From the NCBI GenBank assembly GCA_016715065.1, contig JADKBN010000004.1, positions 1-64,000 of the forward strand: a stretch of DNA of 64,000 bases. The letters are read 5' to 3'. Every line of letters begins with the position of its first letter. Positions within the stretch are counted from its first letter, which is position 1. Source of the DNA: Fibrobacterota bacterium (GTDB taxonomy: Bacteria > Fibrobacterota > Fibrobacteria > UBA5070). Under the pieces are notes generated by a model. The model was not told where the DNA came from, did no database searches, and saw only the letters and a list, made by a program, of their open reading frames with translations. This document shows positions 26,585 through 35,275 of this stretch, in pieces. A program made the position numbers and the translations under genes.

Positions 26585-29314
26585 CTAGTGCGCCGCCCCC
26601 CAGTTGGGGCCGATCCCCGTTTCCACCACCAGCGGGATGGAAAGCTCCATCGCCCCCTCCATCCGGCGTTTGACTTCGGCGGCCACGGCCTGTGCAGATT
26701 CTGTCGGGCATTCCAGGACCAGTTCGTCGTGGACTTGCAGCAGCTGCCGTGCGGGTAGGCCTTCGCGGATGGATGCGTCCACGGCGAGCATGGCCAGTTT
26801 CACCAGATCCGCCGCGCTTCCCTGCACCGGGGTGTTCACCGCTTCGCGTTCGGCGCGTTCGCGGAACACGCGGTTGTTGTCGTTGATTTCGCGGATCCAG
26901 CGCTTGCGTCCCAGCAGGGTGGACACGTAGCCGTCGCAACGGGCCGCTTCCAGGACTTCTTCCATGTAGGGCTTCACGCGCGGATAGGCCGCGAAATACC
27001 CTTCGATGAACCGCTTGGCCTCCGCGTAGGGAAGTCCGGTTTGTTGGGCCAGGGCGTGCGGGCCCATGCCGTAGACCACCCCGAAATTCACCACCTTGGC
27101 CGCGCGGCGTTGATCAGCGGTGACATCGGCTGGGGCCACGCCATGGACGCGGGCAGCGGTGCGGGCGTGGACATCCTCGCCGGCGCGGTAGACCTCGCGC
27201 AACACGTCGTCTCCGGACAGATGCGCCAACAGGCGAAGCTCGATTTGCGAATAGTCGGCCGAGATCAGGACATGGCCGGGGGAGGCCACGAATCCTCCAC
27301 GGATGCGTCGTCCCAGCTCGCCCCGGATGGGAATGTTCTGGAGATTGGGATCCATGCTGGAAAGCCGTCCGGTGGCGGCTACCGTCTGGTGGAATGTGGT
27401 GTGCACGCGGTCTTGGCTGTCGGCCAGAAGCGGCAGGGGCTCGACGTAGGTGCCCAGCAGCTTGGTCACTTCGCGATGTTCCAGCACCAAGCCGGGCAGG
27501 GCGTGTTCGGCCTTCAAGGCTTCCAAGGTGTCGGAATCCGTCGAGCGCTGGCCGGTTTCGGTCTTGCGCCCCGCCTTGAGTCCCAGGTGGTCGAACAGGA
27601 TCTCCGCCAGCTGGCGAGGCGATCCCACGTTGAATTCCTTGCCGGCCAGTTCCTGGCAGCGCTTTTCCAGGTCCGCGATGGTGGTGGTCAATTCTTGACT
27701 AAGCGAGGCGAACAGGTCCTTGTCCAGGCAGATGCCCTGGTCTTCCATGCGCCGCAGGATGGCCGAAAGCGGAAGTTCCAGGTCGCGATAGATGCCATCG
27801 AGGCTTTCCTTGGCCAAGAGCGCAAATAGCTTCTCCCAAGAGATGAACATGGCCTCGGCGGCACCGGCCGCATGGGCGCAAAGCTCTTCCTGGGGGATAT
27901 CGGCGGCCTTGCGCCGATTCCTGGCGCCACCCAGAATGTCTTCCCGCGAGCGGAGCACGCGGGTTGCACGCGCCTGGGCGATCCGCTCCATGGCCAGGGC
28001 GCGATCGCCGGGAGCCATGAGGTAGGCGGCCAGTTGGACATCTTCCACCACGCCCGCCACTTCAAGGCCGTGCGCGCCCAGCGTGCGGCGCAGGAGCTTG
28101 GAATCATGGGCGATCCAACGCCGTGAAGTGTCGGAAAGCAGGCTGCGGAGCGCGTCGGGGAGGACACCGTCCGGAGTCGGCAGGAATCTGCCGATTCCTT
28201 CGCTCCACGACAATCCCATTCCCAGCAAGGCTCCGGTTTCGGAGAGCCACGGTGCCAGCGCGACCTTTTCCACAGAACGAAGGATTCCGGTGCAGAAGGA
28301 AACATCTGATTCGTCGGACAGAATCTGCAGGTTCGCCGCGGGCTTGGCTTCCGGTGCGGCCACAGCGGGATCCTCTCCCGCCTGCGAGAAGAGATCCAGC
28401 CCTTGCGTGTCCGGATGGCTCGCGCGCGCCGGTGCGCCGCCGGCGAGCTTGTCCAGCTGGGCCACGAGGGTTCGCATCCCCAGGTCGGACATGAACTGGC
28501 GCATCCGGGGGATGTCCAGGCCCTTGAACTCCAGCGACGATACGGAGGGCAGATCGAGGTTGTCCACCAAGGTCACCAGGTGGCGCGAGAGGCGCATCGA
28601 TTCACGTCCCTCTTCCAGGTTCTTGCGGACGGCCTTCTTCTTTTCGCCGATCGTATCGAGGTTCGCGTAGATGGTCTCGATGTCCGGGTATTGCAACAGC
28701 AGTTCTGTGGCGGTCTTTTCGCCCACCTTGGGCACACCAGGAACGTTGTCGGATGCATCGCCCACCAAGGCCAGCCAATCGCGAACCTGTGCAGGGCCCA
28801 CACCGAACTTGGCCCGCACCCAGTCGGAGTCGATTTCTTCCGGTCGTTCGCTGCCACGACCTGGATCATACAGGCGAACCCCGTCGCCCACCAGTTGCAT
28901 CAGGTCCTTGTCGCGGGTCATCAAGAAGACGGGAATGCCCTCGGCCTTGGCCAGGCGCGTGTACGTGGCCATCACGTCGTCGGCTTCGTGGCGCTCTTTG
29001 GACACCAGAGGCAGGCCGCAAGACGCGGCGAGCTCTTCCACCAGTGGAATCTGCGCGCGCAGATCGTCCGGCATGGGCTGGCGCTGGGCCTTGTAGAGGG
29101 GGTAGTCGTCGTGGCGGAAGGTGGGGCCGGGCAGATCGCGGGCGATGGCCATGTGGGTGGGGGAGCGTGTTTCCACCACGCGAAGCAGGGCTTGGGCGAA
29201 TCCGTGCACGGCCGTGGTGGGTCTTCCATCGGGTGAACGCATTCCCGTGCGCATCAGCGCGAAAAAAGAACGGTATGCTAGAGCCATGGCGTCGACGAGA
29301 TACAGTCCGGACAT
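26585..29314 (-). CDS. polA: DNA polymerase I
   Basis: The 909-residue protein is intact. Residues 1-290 are the 5' nuclease (YLVDAMALAYRSFFALMRTG, FLMTRDKDLMQLVGDGVRLY, LVGDASDNVPGVPKVGEKTA). The polymerase domain has motif A DYSQIELRLLAHLSGDD (near residue 688), motif B RRAAKVVNFGVVYGMG and motif C LLQVHDELVLE (near 861). In the 3'-5' exonuclease region (about 330-530) the expected DxE pair is missing: the matching segment reads VEKVALAPWLSETGALLGMG. Proofreading is therefore probably lost, as in Taq polymerase and many others. The open frame continues upstream of Met1, but MSGLYLVDAMALAYR at 29314 is the family start. It fills Okazaki gaps and repairs DNA. Confidence 0.97.
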   Translation of the reverse strand: MSGLYLVDAMALAYRSFFALMRTGMRSPDGRPTTAVHGFAQALLRVVETRSPTHMAIARDLPGPTFRHDDYPLYKAQRQPMPDDLRAQIPLVEELAASCGLPLVSKERHEADDVMATYTRLAKAEGIPVFLMTRDKDLMQLVGDGVRLYDPGRGSERPEEIDSDWVRAKFGVGPAQVRDWLALVGDASDNVPGVPKVGEKTATELLLQYPDIETIYANLDTIGEKKKAVRKNLEEGRESMRLSRHLVTLVDNLDLPSVSSLEFKGLDIPRMRQFMSDLGMRTLVAQLDKLAGGAPARASHPDTQGLDLFSQAGEDPAVAAPEAKPAANLQILSDESDVSFCTGILRSVEKVALAPWLSETGALLGMGLSWSEGIGRFLPTPDGVLPDALRSLLSDTSRRWIAHDSKLLRRTLGAHGLEVAGVVEDVQLAAYLMAPGDRALAMERIAQARATRVLRSREDILGGARNRRKAADIPQEELCAHAAGAAEAMFISWEKLFALLAKESLDGIYRDLELPLSAILRRMEDQGICLDKDLFASLSQELTTTIADLEKRCQELAGKEFNVGSPRQLAEILFDHLGLKAGRKTETGQRSTDSDTLEALKAEHALPGLVLEHREVTKLLGTYVEPLPLLADSQDRVHTTFHQTVAATGRLSSMDPNLQNIPIRGELGRRIRGGFVASPGHVLISADYSQIELRLLAHLSGDDVLREVYRAGEDVHARTAARVHGVAPADVTADQRRAAKVVNFGVVYGMGPHALAQQTGLPYAEAKRFIEGYFAAYPRVKPYMEEVLEAARCDGYVSTLLGRKRWIREINDNNRVFRERAEREAVNTPVQGSAADLVKLAMLAVDASIREGLPARQLLQVHDELVLECPTESAQAVAAEVKRRMEGAMELSIPLVVETGIGPNWGAAH

Positions 29315-29362
29315 AGATCCGGAAGATCGAAAAAACAAAGCCCGGTGATTAGGTTTCTGTCC

Positions 29363-30314
29363 ATGAACATTCTCCCTGCGCTGATCTCCATGCTTCTTGC
29401 CGTCCCGGGCCAGTCCCCGGACTCGGGCAGGGTAATGGCGGAAGATTCGCTGCAAGCCGCGATGGAATCGACCTTGGATGGCCTGAAATGGCAGTCGGGG
29501 AAAGTCTCTTTGATGGGCGGTAAAATGGAATTGGCGCTCCCCGAGGGGTACCGGTACCTGGATTCCGGCGAAACCCGCAAGGTCATCGTGGATCTTTGGG
29601 GGAACCCATCCTTCGCCGCCGACAATCAAATGGGCATGGTGTTCGCACCCGGTCAGGAACCGGTCGGGGCCGATTCCTGGTCGGTGGTGGTGTCCTACGA
29701 CGACCAAGGCCATGTCGACGACAAGGATGCGGCCTCCATCAACTACGACGAACTGCTGACGGCGTTGCAGAAATCGACCGAAGAATCCAACCTCGAGCGC
29801 CAGGCCACTGGCGGACGGTCCCTGAAGCTGGTGGGGTGGGCGGAGCGACCCACCTACGACGCTACGGCCAAGACGTTGTTTTGGGCCAAGGAATTCGAGC
29901 AAGGTGATGGCGAACGCCGTCTGAACTATGGCGTCCGGATCCTGGGTCGCGAGGGGATACTCAGCTTGAGCGCGGTGAGTCGGATCGGAAAGCTCAAGGA
30001 AGTGAAGCTGGGAATGAATGATCTGTTTTCCTTCGCCAGATTCACTCCGGGAAACACGTACGCGGATTTCAAGAGCGGCGACAGGATTTCGCAGGCGGGC
30101 TTGTCCGTCCTGGTGGCCGGGGGCGCCCAGGTCGCGGCGAAATCGGGTTTGTTCAAGATCGTGATCGGCGGGATCGTGGCCGGCAAGCAGTTCGCTCTTC
30201 TGGGATTCCTGCTGGTCCTGGCGTTGTTGTTTTTTGTCTACCGTCGGATTTTTCGGCAAATCGGACGAAGGACGCTTCGGAACCGACATGGCGGACTCCC
30301 CAAGGCCGGAGTAG
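29363..30314 (+). CDS. DUF2167 family membrane-anchored protein (one frameshift near the end)
   Basis: The start MNILPALISMLLAVPGQS is a signal peptide. The body matches the DUF2167 family: GKVSLMGGKMELALPEGYRY, KVIVDLWGNPS, MGMVFAPGQEPVGADSWSVV, YDDQGHVDDKDAASINYDEL, LVGWAERPTYDATAKTLFWA, LNYGVRILGREGILSL and FTPGNTYADFKSGDRI. A C-terminal helix (GKQFALLGFLLVLALLFFVY) anchors it. As sequenced, the frame runs on to 30607 through two repeat copies and against the MFS gene. Removing one T from the run of five at 30249-30253 gives RIFGKSDEGRFGTDMADSPR and a stop at 30312-30314, which I take as the true end (about 316 residues). Function is unknown; distribution is wide in Gram-negatives. Confidence 0.8.
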
Positions 30315-30360
30315 GTCGGACAGATGCAGCGAAGGCTCGTTCGTGGTTCGCGAAAGACAC

Positions 30361-30403
30361 CGTTCGTCCTGAGGAGAGCCGAAGGCTCGTCTCGAAGGGC
30401 AAC
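30361..30403. repeat. Dispersed inverted-repeat element, copy R3
   Basis: This copy reads CGTTCGTCCTGAGGAGAGCC, then a short centre, then CTCGTCTCGAAGGGCAAC. It has R1 orientation. It lies in the spacer between the DUF2167 gene and the convergent MFS gene. Confidence 0.75.
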
Positions 30404-30460
30404 GGTGTCACTTTGGAAGCCCATCTAGCGTGGCGTCACGATATTTTCGAAACTAACCTC

Positions 30461-30503
30461 GCCCTTCGAGACGCCCATTTCATGGGCTCCTCAGGACGAA
30501 CGG
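30461..30503. repeat. Dispersed inverted-repeat element, copy R4
   Basis: This copy reads GCCCTTCGAGACGCCC, a short centre and GGGCTCCTCAGGACGAACGG, that is, R3 inverted. R3 and R4 together form a 143-base inverted structure that may serve as a bidirectional terminator for the convergent genes. Confidence 0.75.
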
Positions 30504-30514
30504 ATGCCGCCCGT

Positions 30515-31708
30515 TCAGTGGCGCATGCGGCGGGCGGCGAACCAATTTCCGGCAGAGAGTGCGATGCCTGCGATGAACACCGACTGGTAGCCCAGGTGCC
30601 GCCATAGGAGTCCGCCCAGCAGTGCGATGCTGATGGAGAAGATGTGGTCGATGCTGACCGCCATCGTGAGCGTGGGCGTGATGTGCGAAGGCTCCAGGGC
30701 GATTTTTTTGAGGTAGGTGGAGCGTGCGATGTTGAAGCTCATCAATATTTGATCCAGCAGAAAACAAACCGCCACCAGCACCAGCGCCACGGTGGGCGGG
30801 AAAAATCCCTTGGAAAGAGCGTAACCCGCGCAGACGAATGCCAGCAGGATCGCCTCCAGCGAGAGGGCGAACCGTTCCCCTTTGGCGTCGATCATCTTCC
30901 CCACCAGAGGCTGGATGGCGATGCCGACCACGCCACCGATGGTCAGCAGTTTCGCGATCATCGAGGTGGGCTGTTCGAAAATGGTCACCAACACCCACGG
31001 GGCGAAGGTGAGGAACAATTGCTTGCGGGTTCCAAACAGGATCGCCAGCAAGTAGTAGAGCCGATATTCCTTGTGCAATCGCAGATGCGCTTTTTGCGGC
31101 TGCGGGAGGTCCGGGGTCATCCGCCAGAAAAACCACCCCGCCACCAACAAGCTCGCGGCGGCGAGAATCAGGGTGGTGAGAAACCCCATCTGGAAGAACT
31201 GAAACCCCACGAACACCAACGCGGAGCCCGCGATGGCGGTGGCGTTGCGAAGGGCGCTCATCTGTCCCAACCGTTTTCCGGATTGGCCATCCTTTGACAG
31301 CTCCATCCCGATGGCCTGGCTGATGGGCATGAACAAGTGCTGTCCCATGCTGTACAGGAACAGCCAAGGCATCATCCAATAGAAGGTGCTGGACAGGGTT
31401 CCCAGCAGCACCAGTCCGAGGCCACTCAGCACGCTTGCCAGAACCGCCAATCGCCTGGAGGGCAGGAATGCCAGGATCGCCGACACGAACACCACGGAGA
31501 GTCCCGGTATCTCGCGCGGCACTTCCAGGAGCGTGCGCTGGAATCCACTGGGTTGGAACCGGGCATCCAGGAAGTTGTTGAAGATGGCGTCGAACAGCGA
31601 CATGGCGAACCCGAAGGTGGCCAGGGCCAGCAGGAAATTCCGGAGGTCCGGTGGAAGGGCGCGAAAACGCGAGATCAGGCTGGGCATGGTTTGGCCAAGG
31701 TAGGTCAT
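30515..31708 (-). CDS. MFS transporter
   Basis: The 397-residue protein has about 12 hydrophobic segments in two groups, for example NFLLALATFGFAMSLFDAIF, GLSVVFVSAILAFLPSRRLA, LASVLSGLGLVLLGTLSST, FLTTLILAAASLLVAGWFFW, KLLTIGGVVGIAIQPLVGK and FSISIALLGGLLWRHLGY. A charged loop between helices 6 and 7 (RMTPDLPQPQKAHLRLHKEY) and the GxxxDxxGxR-like FLPSRRLA and LVGKMIDAKGERF loops fit the major facilitator fold. Substrate is unknown. The start is MTYLGQTMPSLISRF at 31708; 31687 is an alternative. It is divergent from the RCC1-repeat lipoprotein gene. Confidence 0.82.
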   Translation of the reverse strand: MTYLGQTMPSLISRFRALPPDLRNFLLALATFGFAMSLFDAIFNNFLDARFQPSGFQRTLLEVPREIPGLSVVFVSAILAFLPSRRLAVLASVLSGLGLVLLGTLSSTFYWMMPWLFLYSMGQHLFMPISQAIGMELSKDGQSGKRLGQMSALRNATAIAGSALVFVGFQFFQMGFLTTLILAAASLLVAGWFFWRMTPDLPQPQKAHLRLHKEYRLYYLLAILFGTRKQLFLTFAPWVLVTIFEQPTSMIAKLLTIGGVVGIAIQPLVGKMIDAKGERFALSLEAILLAFVCAGYALSKGFFPPTVALVLVAVCFLLDQILMSFNIARSTYLKKIALEPSHITPTLTMAVSIDHIFSISIALLGGLLWRHLGYQSVFIAGIALSAGNWFAARRMRH

Positions 31709-31859
31709 CGAGGGCACTGCCCGTTTGCATGGGTCGGATGCGCAATCCGCATCGCAGCGAGTGCGGCTAGGCGATGCGATGGCGCTACCTTTCCCATTCG
31801 CTCCGGCGATCCGCTTGGCCGGAGCCACATCTTCACCAATGGTGAGAGGCCGACATCCC

Positions 31860-33092
31860 ATGCACATGCCGAAATTCTCCTTGTCCCCTTATCGATTCCC
31901 TCGCAGTCTTCGCATGCTGGCCGGAATCGGGGTGCTCGCCCTCTCCTCCTGCCAGGAGACAAATTCTGGCGCAGCGACCGGTCCCGGCGCCGGGGATTCC
32001 ACCAAGGTCGGTGTGGGTCCCGTGACGTCAGGAAGCGATGGCCAGATCGGAACGTCGGCAGGATCCATCCTGACCTTCTCCGTGTGCGACCTGCACGCCC
32101 TGGTGGTCAAGACAGACAGCACGGCTTGGGCGGTGGGGAATAATTTCCAGGGGGAGCTCGGCGACGGCACCACAACCGATCGGCGCTCGCCGGTGAAGAC
32201 CATCGGCGGGGTCCGTGCGGTCTCGACCACCTTGAGGCGAAGCTTCTTCCTCAAGGGGGACGGCTCGGTCTGGGCCGCGGGCAGGAACGACGATGGCCAG
32301 CTGGGCGATGGAACCTTGGAAACAAGGTCCACTCCGGTGAAGGTGATGGACGGAGCTGTGGCCGTCTCTGCAGGATTTCGTCACACGCTGTTCTTGAAAA
32401 CCGACGGAACCGCCTGGTCAACGGGGTACAATTCCGCGGGAGAATTGGGAGACGGGACGAAAAACGACCGGAACACTCCGGGGCAAGTGTCCCTGACGGG
32501 AGTCTCGGCGATCGCGGCGGGCGTCTATTCCAGCTTGTTTCTGCTCGCCGATGGCAGCGTATTCACCGCTGGATCCAATACCCACGGGCAGTTGGGCGAC
32601 GGGACCACGCTCAAGCAAGGCAAGCCGACCCTCCTGATGCGAGGCGTGAAGGCGATCGCCATGGGGGATGTCTTCAGTGCGTTCTTGAAGACGGATGGAT
32701 CGGTGTGGGTGACCGGCTACACCTACGGCACCAACTTCCTCGACGACGCGCCGAAGGCGCTGGAGCCAAGTCAAATTCTGACGGATGTGTCGGCGATCGC
32801 CGCCGGGGGAACCTTCGTGCTGATGCTGAAAAAGGACGGCACGCTGTGGATTTCCGATCGGGACGTGATCAAGCCCCTGGTGTCCAGTTCGATCTACACC
32901 GACATGGCGCTGCGCCAGGTGGCTGTCGGGGTGGTGCAGATCGCGGCGGGAGGGATGATGAGCCGGTACCTGAAAGCGGACGGCACCCTTTGGGAGTTCG
33001 TGACCGCCGGCAGCATCGACGAGAACGATGTCGTGTCGTTCGTGCATGGCGTGCCGGTGCAGGTGGGTTGGGGAGAGTCTCCGAGCTGGTGA
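31860..33092 (+). CDS. Lipoprotein with RCC1-type beta-propeller repeats
   Basis: The 410-residue protein has an N-terminal signal with lipobox LALSSC (Cys31). From residue about 65 on, RCC1-like repeats of about 50 residues follow one another: AWAVGNNFQGELGDGTTTDR, VWAAGRNDDGQLGDGTLETR, AWSTGYNSAGELGDGTKNDR and VFTAGSNTHGQLGDGTTLKQ, each preceded by a SAGxxHTLFLKTDG-like strand; later repeats are more diverged (SVWVTGYTYG, LWISDRD). Such repeats form a seven-bladed propeller that binds proteins. In bacteria they occur in surface proteins of unknown partner. The start at 31860 (MHMPKF) gives a long n-region; Met at 31914 would give a shorter signal. Confidence 0.85.
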   Translation: MHMPKFSLSPYRFPRSLRMLAGIGVLALSSCQETNSGAATGPGAGDSTKVGVGPVTSGSDGQIGTSAGSILTFSVCDLHALVVKTDSTAWAVGNNFQGELGDGTTTDRRSPVKTIGGVRAVSTTLRRSFFLKGDGSVWAAGRNDDGQLGDGTLETRSTPVKVMDGAVAVSAGFRHTLFLKTDGTAWSTGYNSAGELGDGTKNDRNTPGQVSLTGVSAIAAGVYSSLFLLADGSVFTAGSNTHGQLGDGTTLKQGKPTLLMRGVKAIAMGDVFSAFLKTDGSVWVTGYTYGTNFLDDAPKALEPSQILTDVSAIAAGGTFVLMLKKDGTLWISDRDVIKPLVSSSIYTDMALRQVAVGVVQIAAGGMMSRYLKADGTLWEFVTAGSIDENDVVSFVHGVPVQVGWGESPSW

Positions 33093-33101
33093 GGTGCGGC
33101 G

Positions 33102-33761
33102 CTAGACTGGAGCGGCTTCGCCCCGCTCCCTCGCCAACTCCCTGAGGAACAACCGCAGCACCTCCACTCTCCGCTCGGCTTCTGCTCGTCCGGACTCGGT
33201 GCGCATCATCGCCGGCAATTTGAAGAGCTTGGCGAAGAAATGGTCCACCGACCAAGCCACATCGTCCAAAGGACGGTTGTGGGCCCAAGGATCGGTGGGG
33301 TGCACCAGGCCGGTGCCCATGCTCGCGCCGGTGGCGATGCAGCGGGCCAGACCGTGGGCGCCCAGCGCATCCAGGCGATCGGCGTCCTGCACCACCCGGG
33401 CCTCCACGGTGGTGGGATCGATCCCTGCTGAAAACGAATGGGCCTCGATGGCGTGATGGATGGACGGAATCTGACTTTGCGCCCAGCCCGCCTCGCGCAG
33501 GTATTCCGATGCAGCCTGCGCGCACAGGCGGCTGGCCTGCGAGCGCAACGGCGAGTCCTTGGGGACCGCCACGCAGTCGTGCAACCAGGCGGCCGCGAAG
33601 ACGATGTCGGGATCCGCGCCTTCCTGCGAGCACAGATCCAGGGCTGAGCCAACCACCCGCCGCACATGGCCTAGATCATGGGCGGCATCCGCCTTCGCGC
33701 CTTCGCGGGAGAGAAACGTCAGAAAGCGTCCTTCCCAGGTTGTGCGTTCTTCGGGGGTCAT
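33102..33761 (-). CDS. HD-domain phosphohydrolase (YedJ-like)
   Basis: The 219-residue protein is intact. It carries the HD superfamily ligands: AAHDLGHVRRVVGSA (first His), AAWLHDCVAVPKD (HD pair), IHHAIEAHSFSAGI and VVQDADRLDALGAHGLARCI (final Asp). PTDPWAHNRPLDDVAWSVDH and FFAKLFKLPAMMRTESGRAE are typical for the YedJ family of small soluble HD hydrolases, whose substrate is not known. It is translationally coupled (ATGA overlap) to a small Cys-rich protein gene upstream, and convergent with the RCC1 lipoprotein gene with only 9 bases between the stops. Confidence 0.88.
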   Translation of the reverse strand: MTPEERTTWEGRFLTFLSREGAKADAAHDLGHVRRVVGSALDLCSQEGADPDIVFAAAWLHDCVAVPKDSPLRSQASRLCAQAASEYLREAGWAQSQIPSIHHAIEAHSFSAGIDPTTVEARVVQDADRLDALGAHGLARCIATGASMGTGLVHPTDPWAHNRPLDDVAWSVDHFFAKLFKLPAMMRTESGRAEAERRVEVLRLFLRELARERGEAAPV

Positions 33762-33955
33762 GCAGCGCTTTCCGGCGGCGGGTTGGATGCCTTTTTACGG
33801 CTGCGACGCGGCTTGGGTGGCGGGAGAGGCTCGTCGTCGAGCCTGGCTACCTTCCCGAACAACGCGCAACCGGGCTGCCCCACCCGGCAGGCGAGTCCGC
33901 CCAGGCGGTGACAAATTTCGGTGGTTCCATCCTGGTGGGGGCAGTAGAAGGACAT
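33758..33955 (-). CDS. Small cysteine-rich protein, possible zinc binder
   Basis: The 65-residue product begins MSFYCPHQDGTTEICHRLGG and continues LACRVGQPGCALFGKV. Cys5, Cys15, Cys23 and Cys30 with His7 and His16 make a plausible metal site. The tail is Pro- and Lys/Arg-rich (LPPPKPRRSRKKASNPPP), as in nucleic acid-binding or intrinsically disordered extensions. Its stop overlaps the start of the HD hydrolase gene (ATGA), which supports it as a real gene. I do not recognise the family. Confidence 0.6.
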   Translation of the reverse strand: MSFYCPHQDGTTEICHRLGGLACRVGQPGCALFGKVARLDDEPLPPPKPRRSRKKASNPPPESAA

Positions 33956-33988
33956 CTGGAGCTAGACCCCGCGATGGATCCCTCCGCT

Positions 33989-34071
33989 CGCCCTTCGAGA
34001 CGCCCATGCCGCTTTCCGTCGGTGTTTCGAACACCTTCGCCGAGACGGCACGGGCTCCTCAGGACGAACGG
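33989..34071. repeat. Dispersed inverted-repeat element, copy R5 (long form)
   Basis: This copy begins CGCCCTTCGAGACGCCC and ends GGGCTCCTCAGGACGAACGG, with a longer centre that holds its own imperfect palindrome around TTTCGAACACC. It lies between the YicC gene and the Cys-rich protein gene, both on the minus strand. Confidence 0.75.
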
Positions 34072-34103
34072 AGACCGGAACGATCTGCTCGTTTGCCATT
34101 AGG

Positions 34104-34979
34104 TCATTCCAGGTTCAGGGCTTGCTCGCGGATCGCTTCCAGGTCTTCCTTCATGGAAATGACCAGGGCGGTGATGGAGGTGTCCTGGCACTTGGAGCCG
34201 GTCGTGTTGGTTTCGCGCAGCATTTCCTGCAGCAAGAATCCGATGCGCTTGCCGACCGCCCCGCCGTCCGCCAAGGTTTTGCGGAAGGCCGAGATGTGGG
34301 CGGAAAGGCGCGTCATTTCTTCCTGCACGTCCAGGCGTTCGGACATGTGTCCGATTTCCTGGGCCACGCGAGCCTCGTCGAAGTCCTTGCCGTCGAGGTA
34401 TTCGCGGATGCGGCTTTCCAGACTCTCGCGCACCTTTTCCAAGGTGGTCCGGGCCAGGGCGGGAATCTTGCAGGCGGATTCTTCGATGCGGGACAATCGA
34501 GTCAGAAGGTCCACTTCCAGCGCGGCGCCTTCGCGTTGACGGAAAGCGTCGTGTTCCACCAGCGCCGCCGCGGCCGCTTCCAGAAGCGCCTCCTTCAAGG
34601 CGGGGTCGTTGGGTTCGGGAATGTCTTCCACCTTGCGGGTGGCCGCCCAGCGCAACAGGTCGGAAAGGATCAGCTCGTCGGAGATTCCCGCGGCCTTGCG
34701 GATGTCGCGGAGCTCCTCGGCGAGGTTGGTCCAATCCACGCCGCCCGCTTGGCCCTCGCCGGAGGTCTCCAGAGTGCCTTGGACGGTGACCGAGCCACGA
34801 CCGACCTTGCCTTGGATGACTTCGCGCAGGGCGAACTCGTGGGTCTGGAGCGGACGAGGGAGCCGGATCTGGAGCTCCATGAAGCGTCCGTTCACCGAAC
34901 GGACTTCCAATCGCACCGTGCGGTTGCCTGCCGATGCGCTACCGGTGCCGAAACCGGTCATGCTGCGAATGTTGGTCAT
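34104..34979 (-). CDS. yicC: YicC family protein (endoribonuclease YicC-like)
   Basis: The 291-residue protein is full length and intact. The N-terminal YicC domain begins MTNIRSMTGFGTGSASAGNR and has LEVRSVNGRFMELQIRLPRP. The C-terminal DUF1732-like end has RVAQEIGHMSERLDVQEEMT, RLSAHISAFRKTL, GKRIGFLLQEMLRETNTTGS and KCQDTSITALVISMKEDLEA, the most conserved part of the family. E. coli YicC has been reported as an endoribonuclease acting on the small RNA RyhB. The Met at 34979 is the universal family start. It lies alone, with repeat R5 downstream. Confidence 0.93.
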   Translation of the reverse strand: MTNIRSMTGFGTGSASAGNRTVRLEVRSVNGRFMELQIRLPRPLQTHEFALREVIQGKVGRGSVTVQGTLETSGEGQAGGVDWTNLAEELRDIRKAAGISDELILSDLLRWAATRKVEDIPEPNDPALKEALLEAAAAALVEHDAFRQREGAALEVDLLTRLSRIEESACKIPALARTTLEKVRESLESRIREYLDGKDFDEARVAQEIGHMSERLDVQEEMTRLSAHISAFRKTLADGGAVGKRIGFLLQEMLRETNTTGSKCQDTSITALVISMKEDLEAIREQALNLE

Positions 34980-35275
34980 TGGGTCCTCTGGAGGCGATCG
35001 CGGGGGGCTTGTCAAGTCTTCTGAGACGAGCAAAGATACCCCCAAATAAACCCGCGCGCCAGTGCGGGGTTCCTTTTGGCACAGATGCCGGACCCTCAGG
35101 CTCCGGACACGTTTTCCCGATGGAGGGTGCCCTGGCCAATTTCCGAGATGGTGATCAGGGTCGCAAAACGGTCTGCCTGCCGTGAAATGGCGACTTCGAG
35201 GAGATTCCGGATAGCCCGGGAGATGACCGTGGCGCTGTATTGAAAATTCTGGTGGAAGTGGGGTTCATGCGTGGC
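34980..35275. other. Intergenic segment without a recognisable gene
   Basis: No frame here has support as protein. The segment contains the YicC promoter region and, at 35049-35071, a small hairpin described separately. A short stretch 35090-35270 shows nothing recognisable. Confidence 0.5.
35049..35071 (-). terminator. Possible terminator after the beta-glucosidase gene
   Basis: On the minus strand AACCCCGC and GCGGGTT pair with one bulged base around an eight-base loop, followed by TTATTTGGGGG. It lies about 200 bases past the beta-glucosidase stop. The stem is short and the T-run weak. Confidence 0.3.

Noticed and set aside
30315..30607. Extension of the DUF2167 reading frame to 30607
   Set aside because: It runs through two repeat copies and against the MFS gene; removing one T at 30249-30253 gives a natural stop at 30312-30314.
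33989..34071. Attachment site or CRISPR-like repeat
   Set aside because: Copies are few, inverted, not regularly spaced, and no cas or integrase genes are present.
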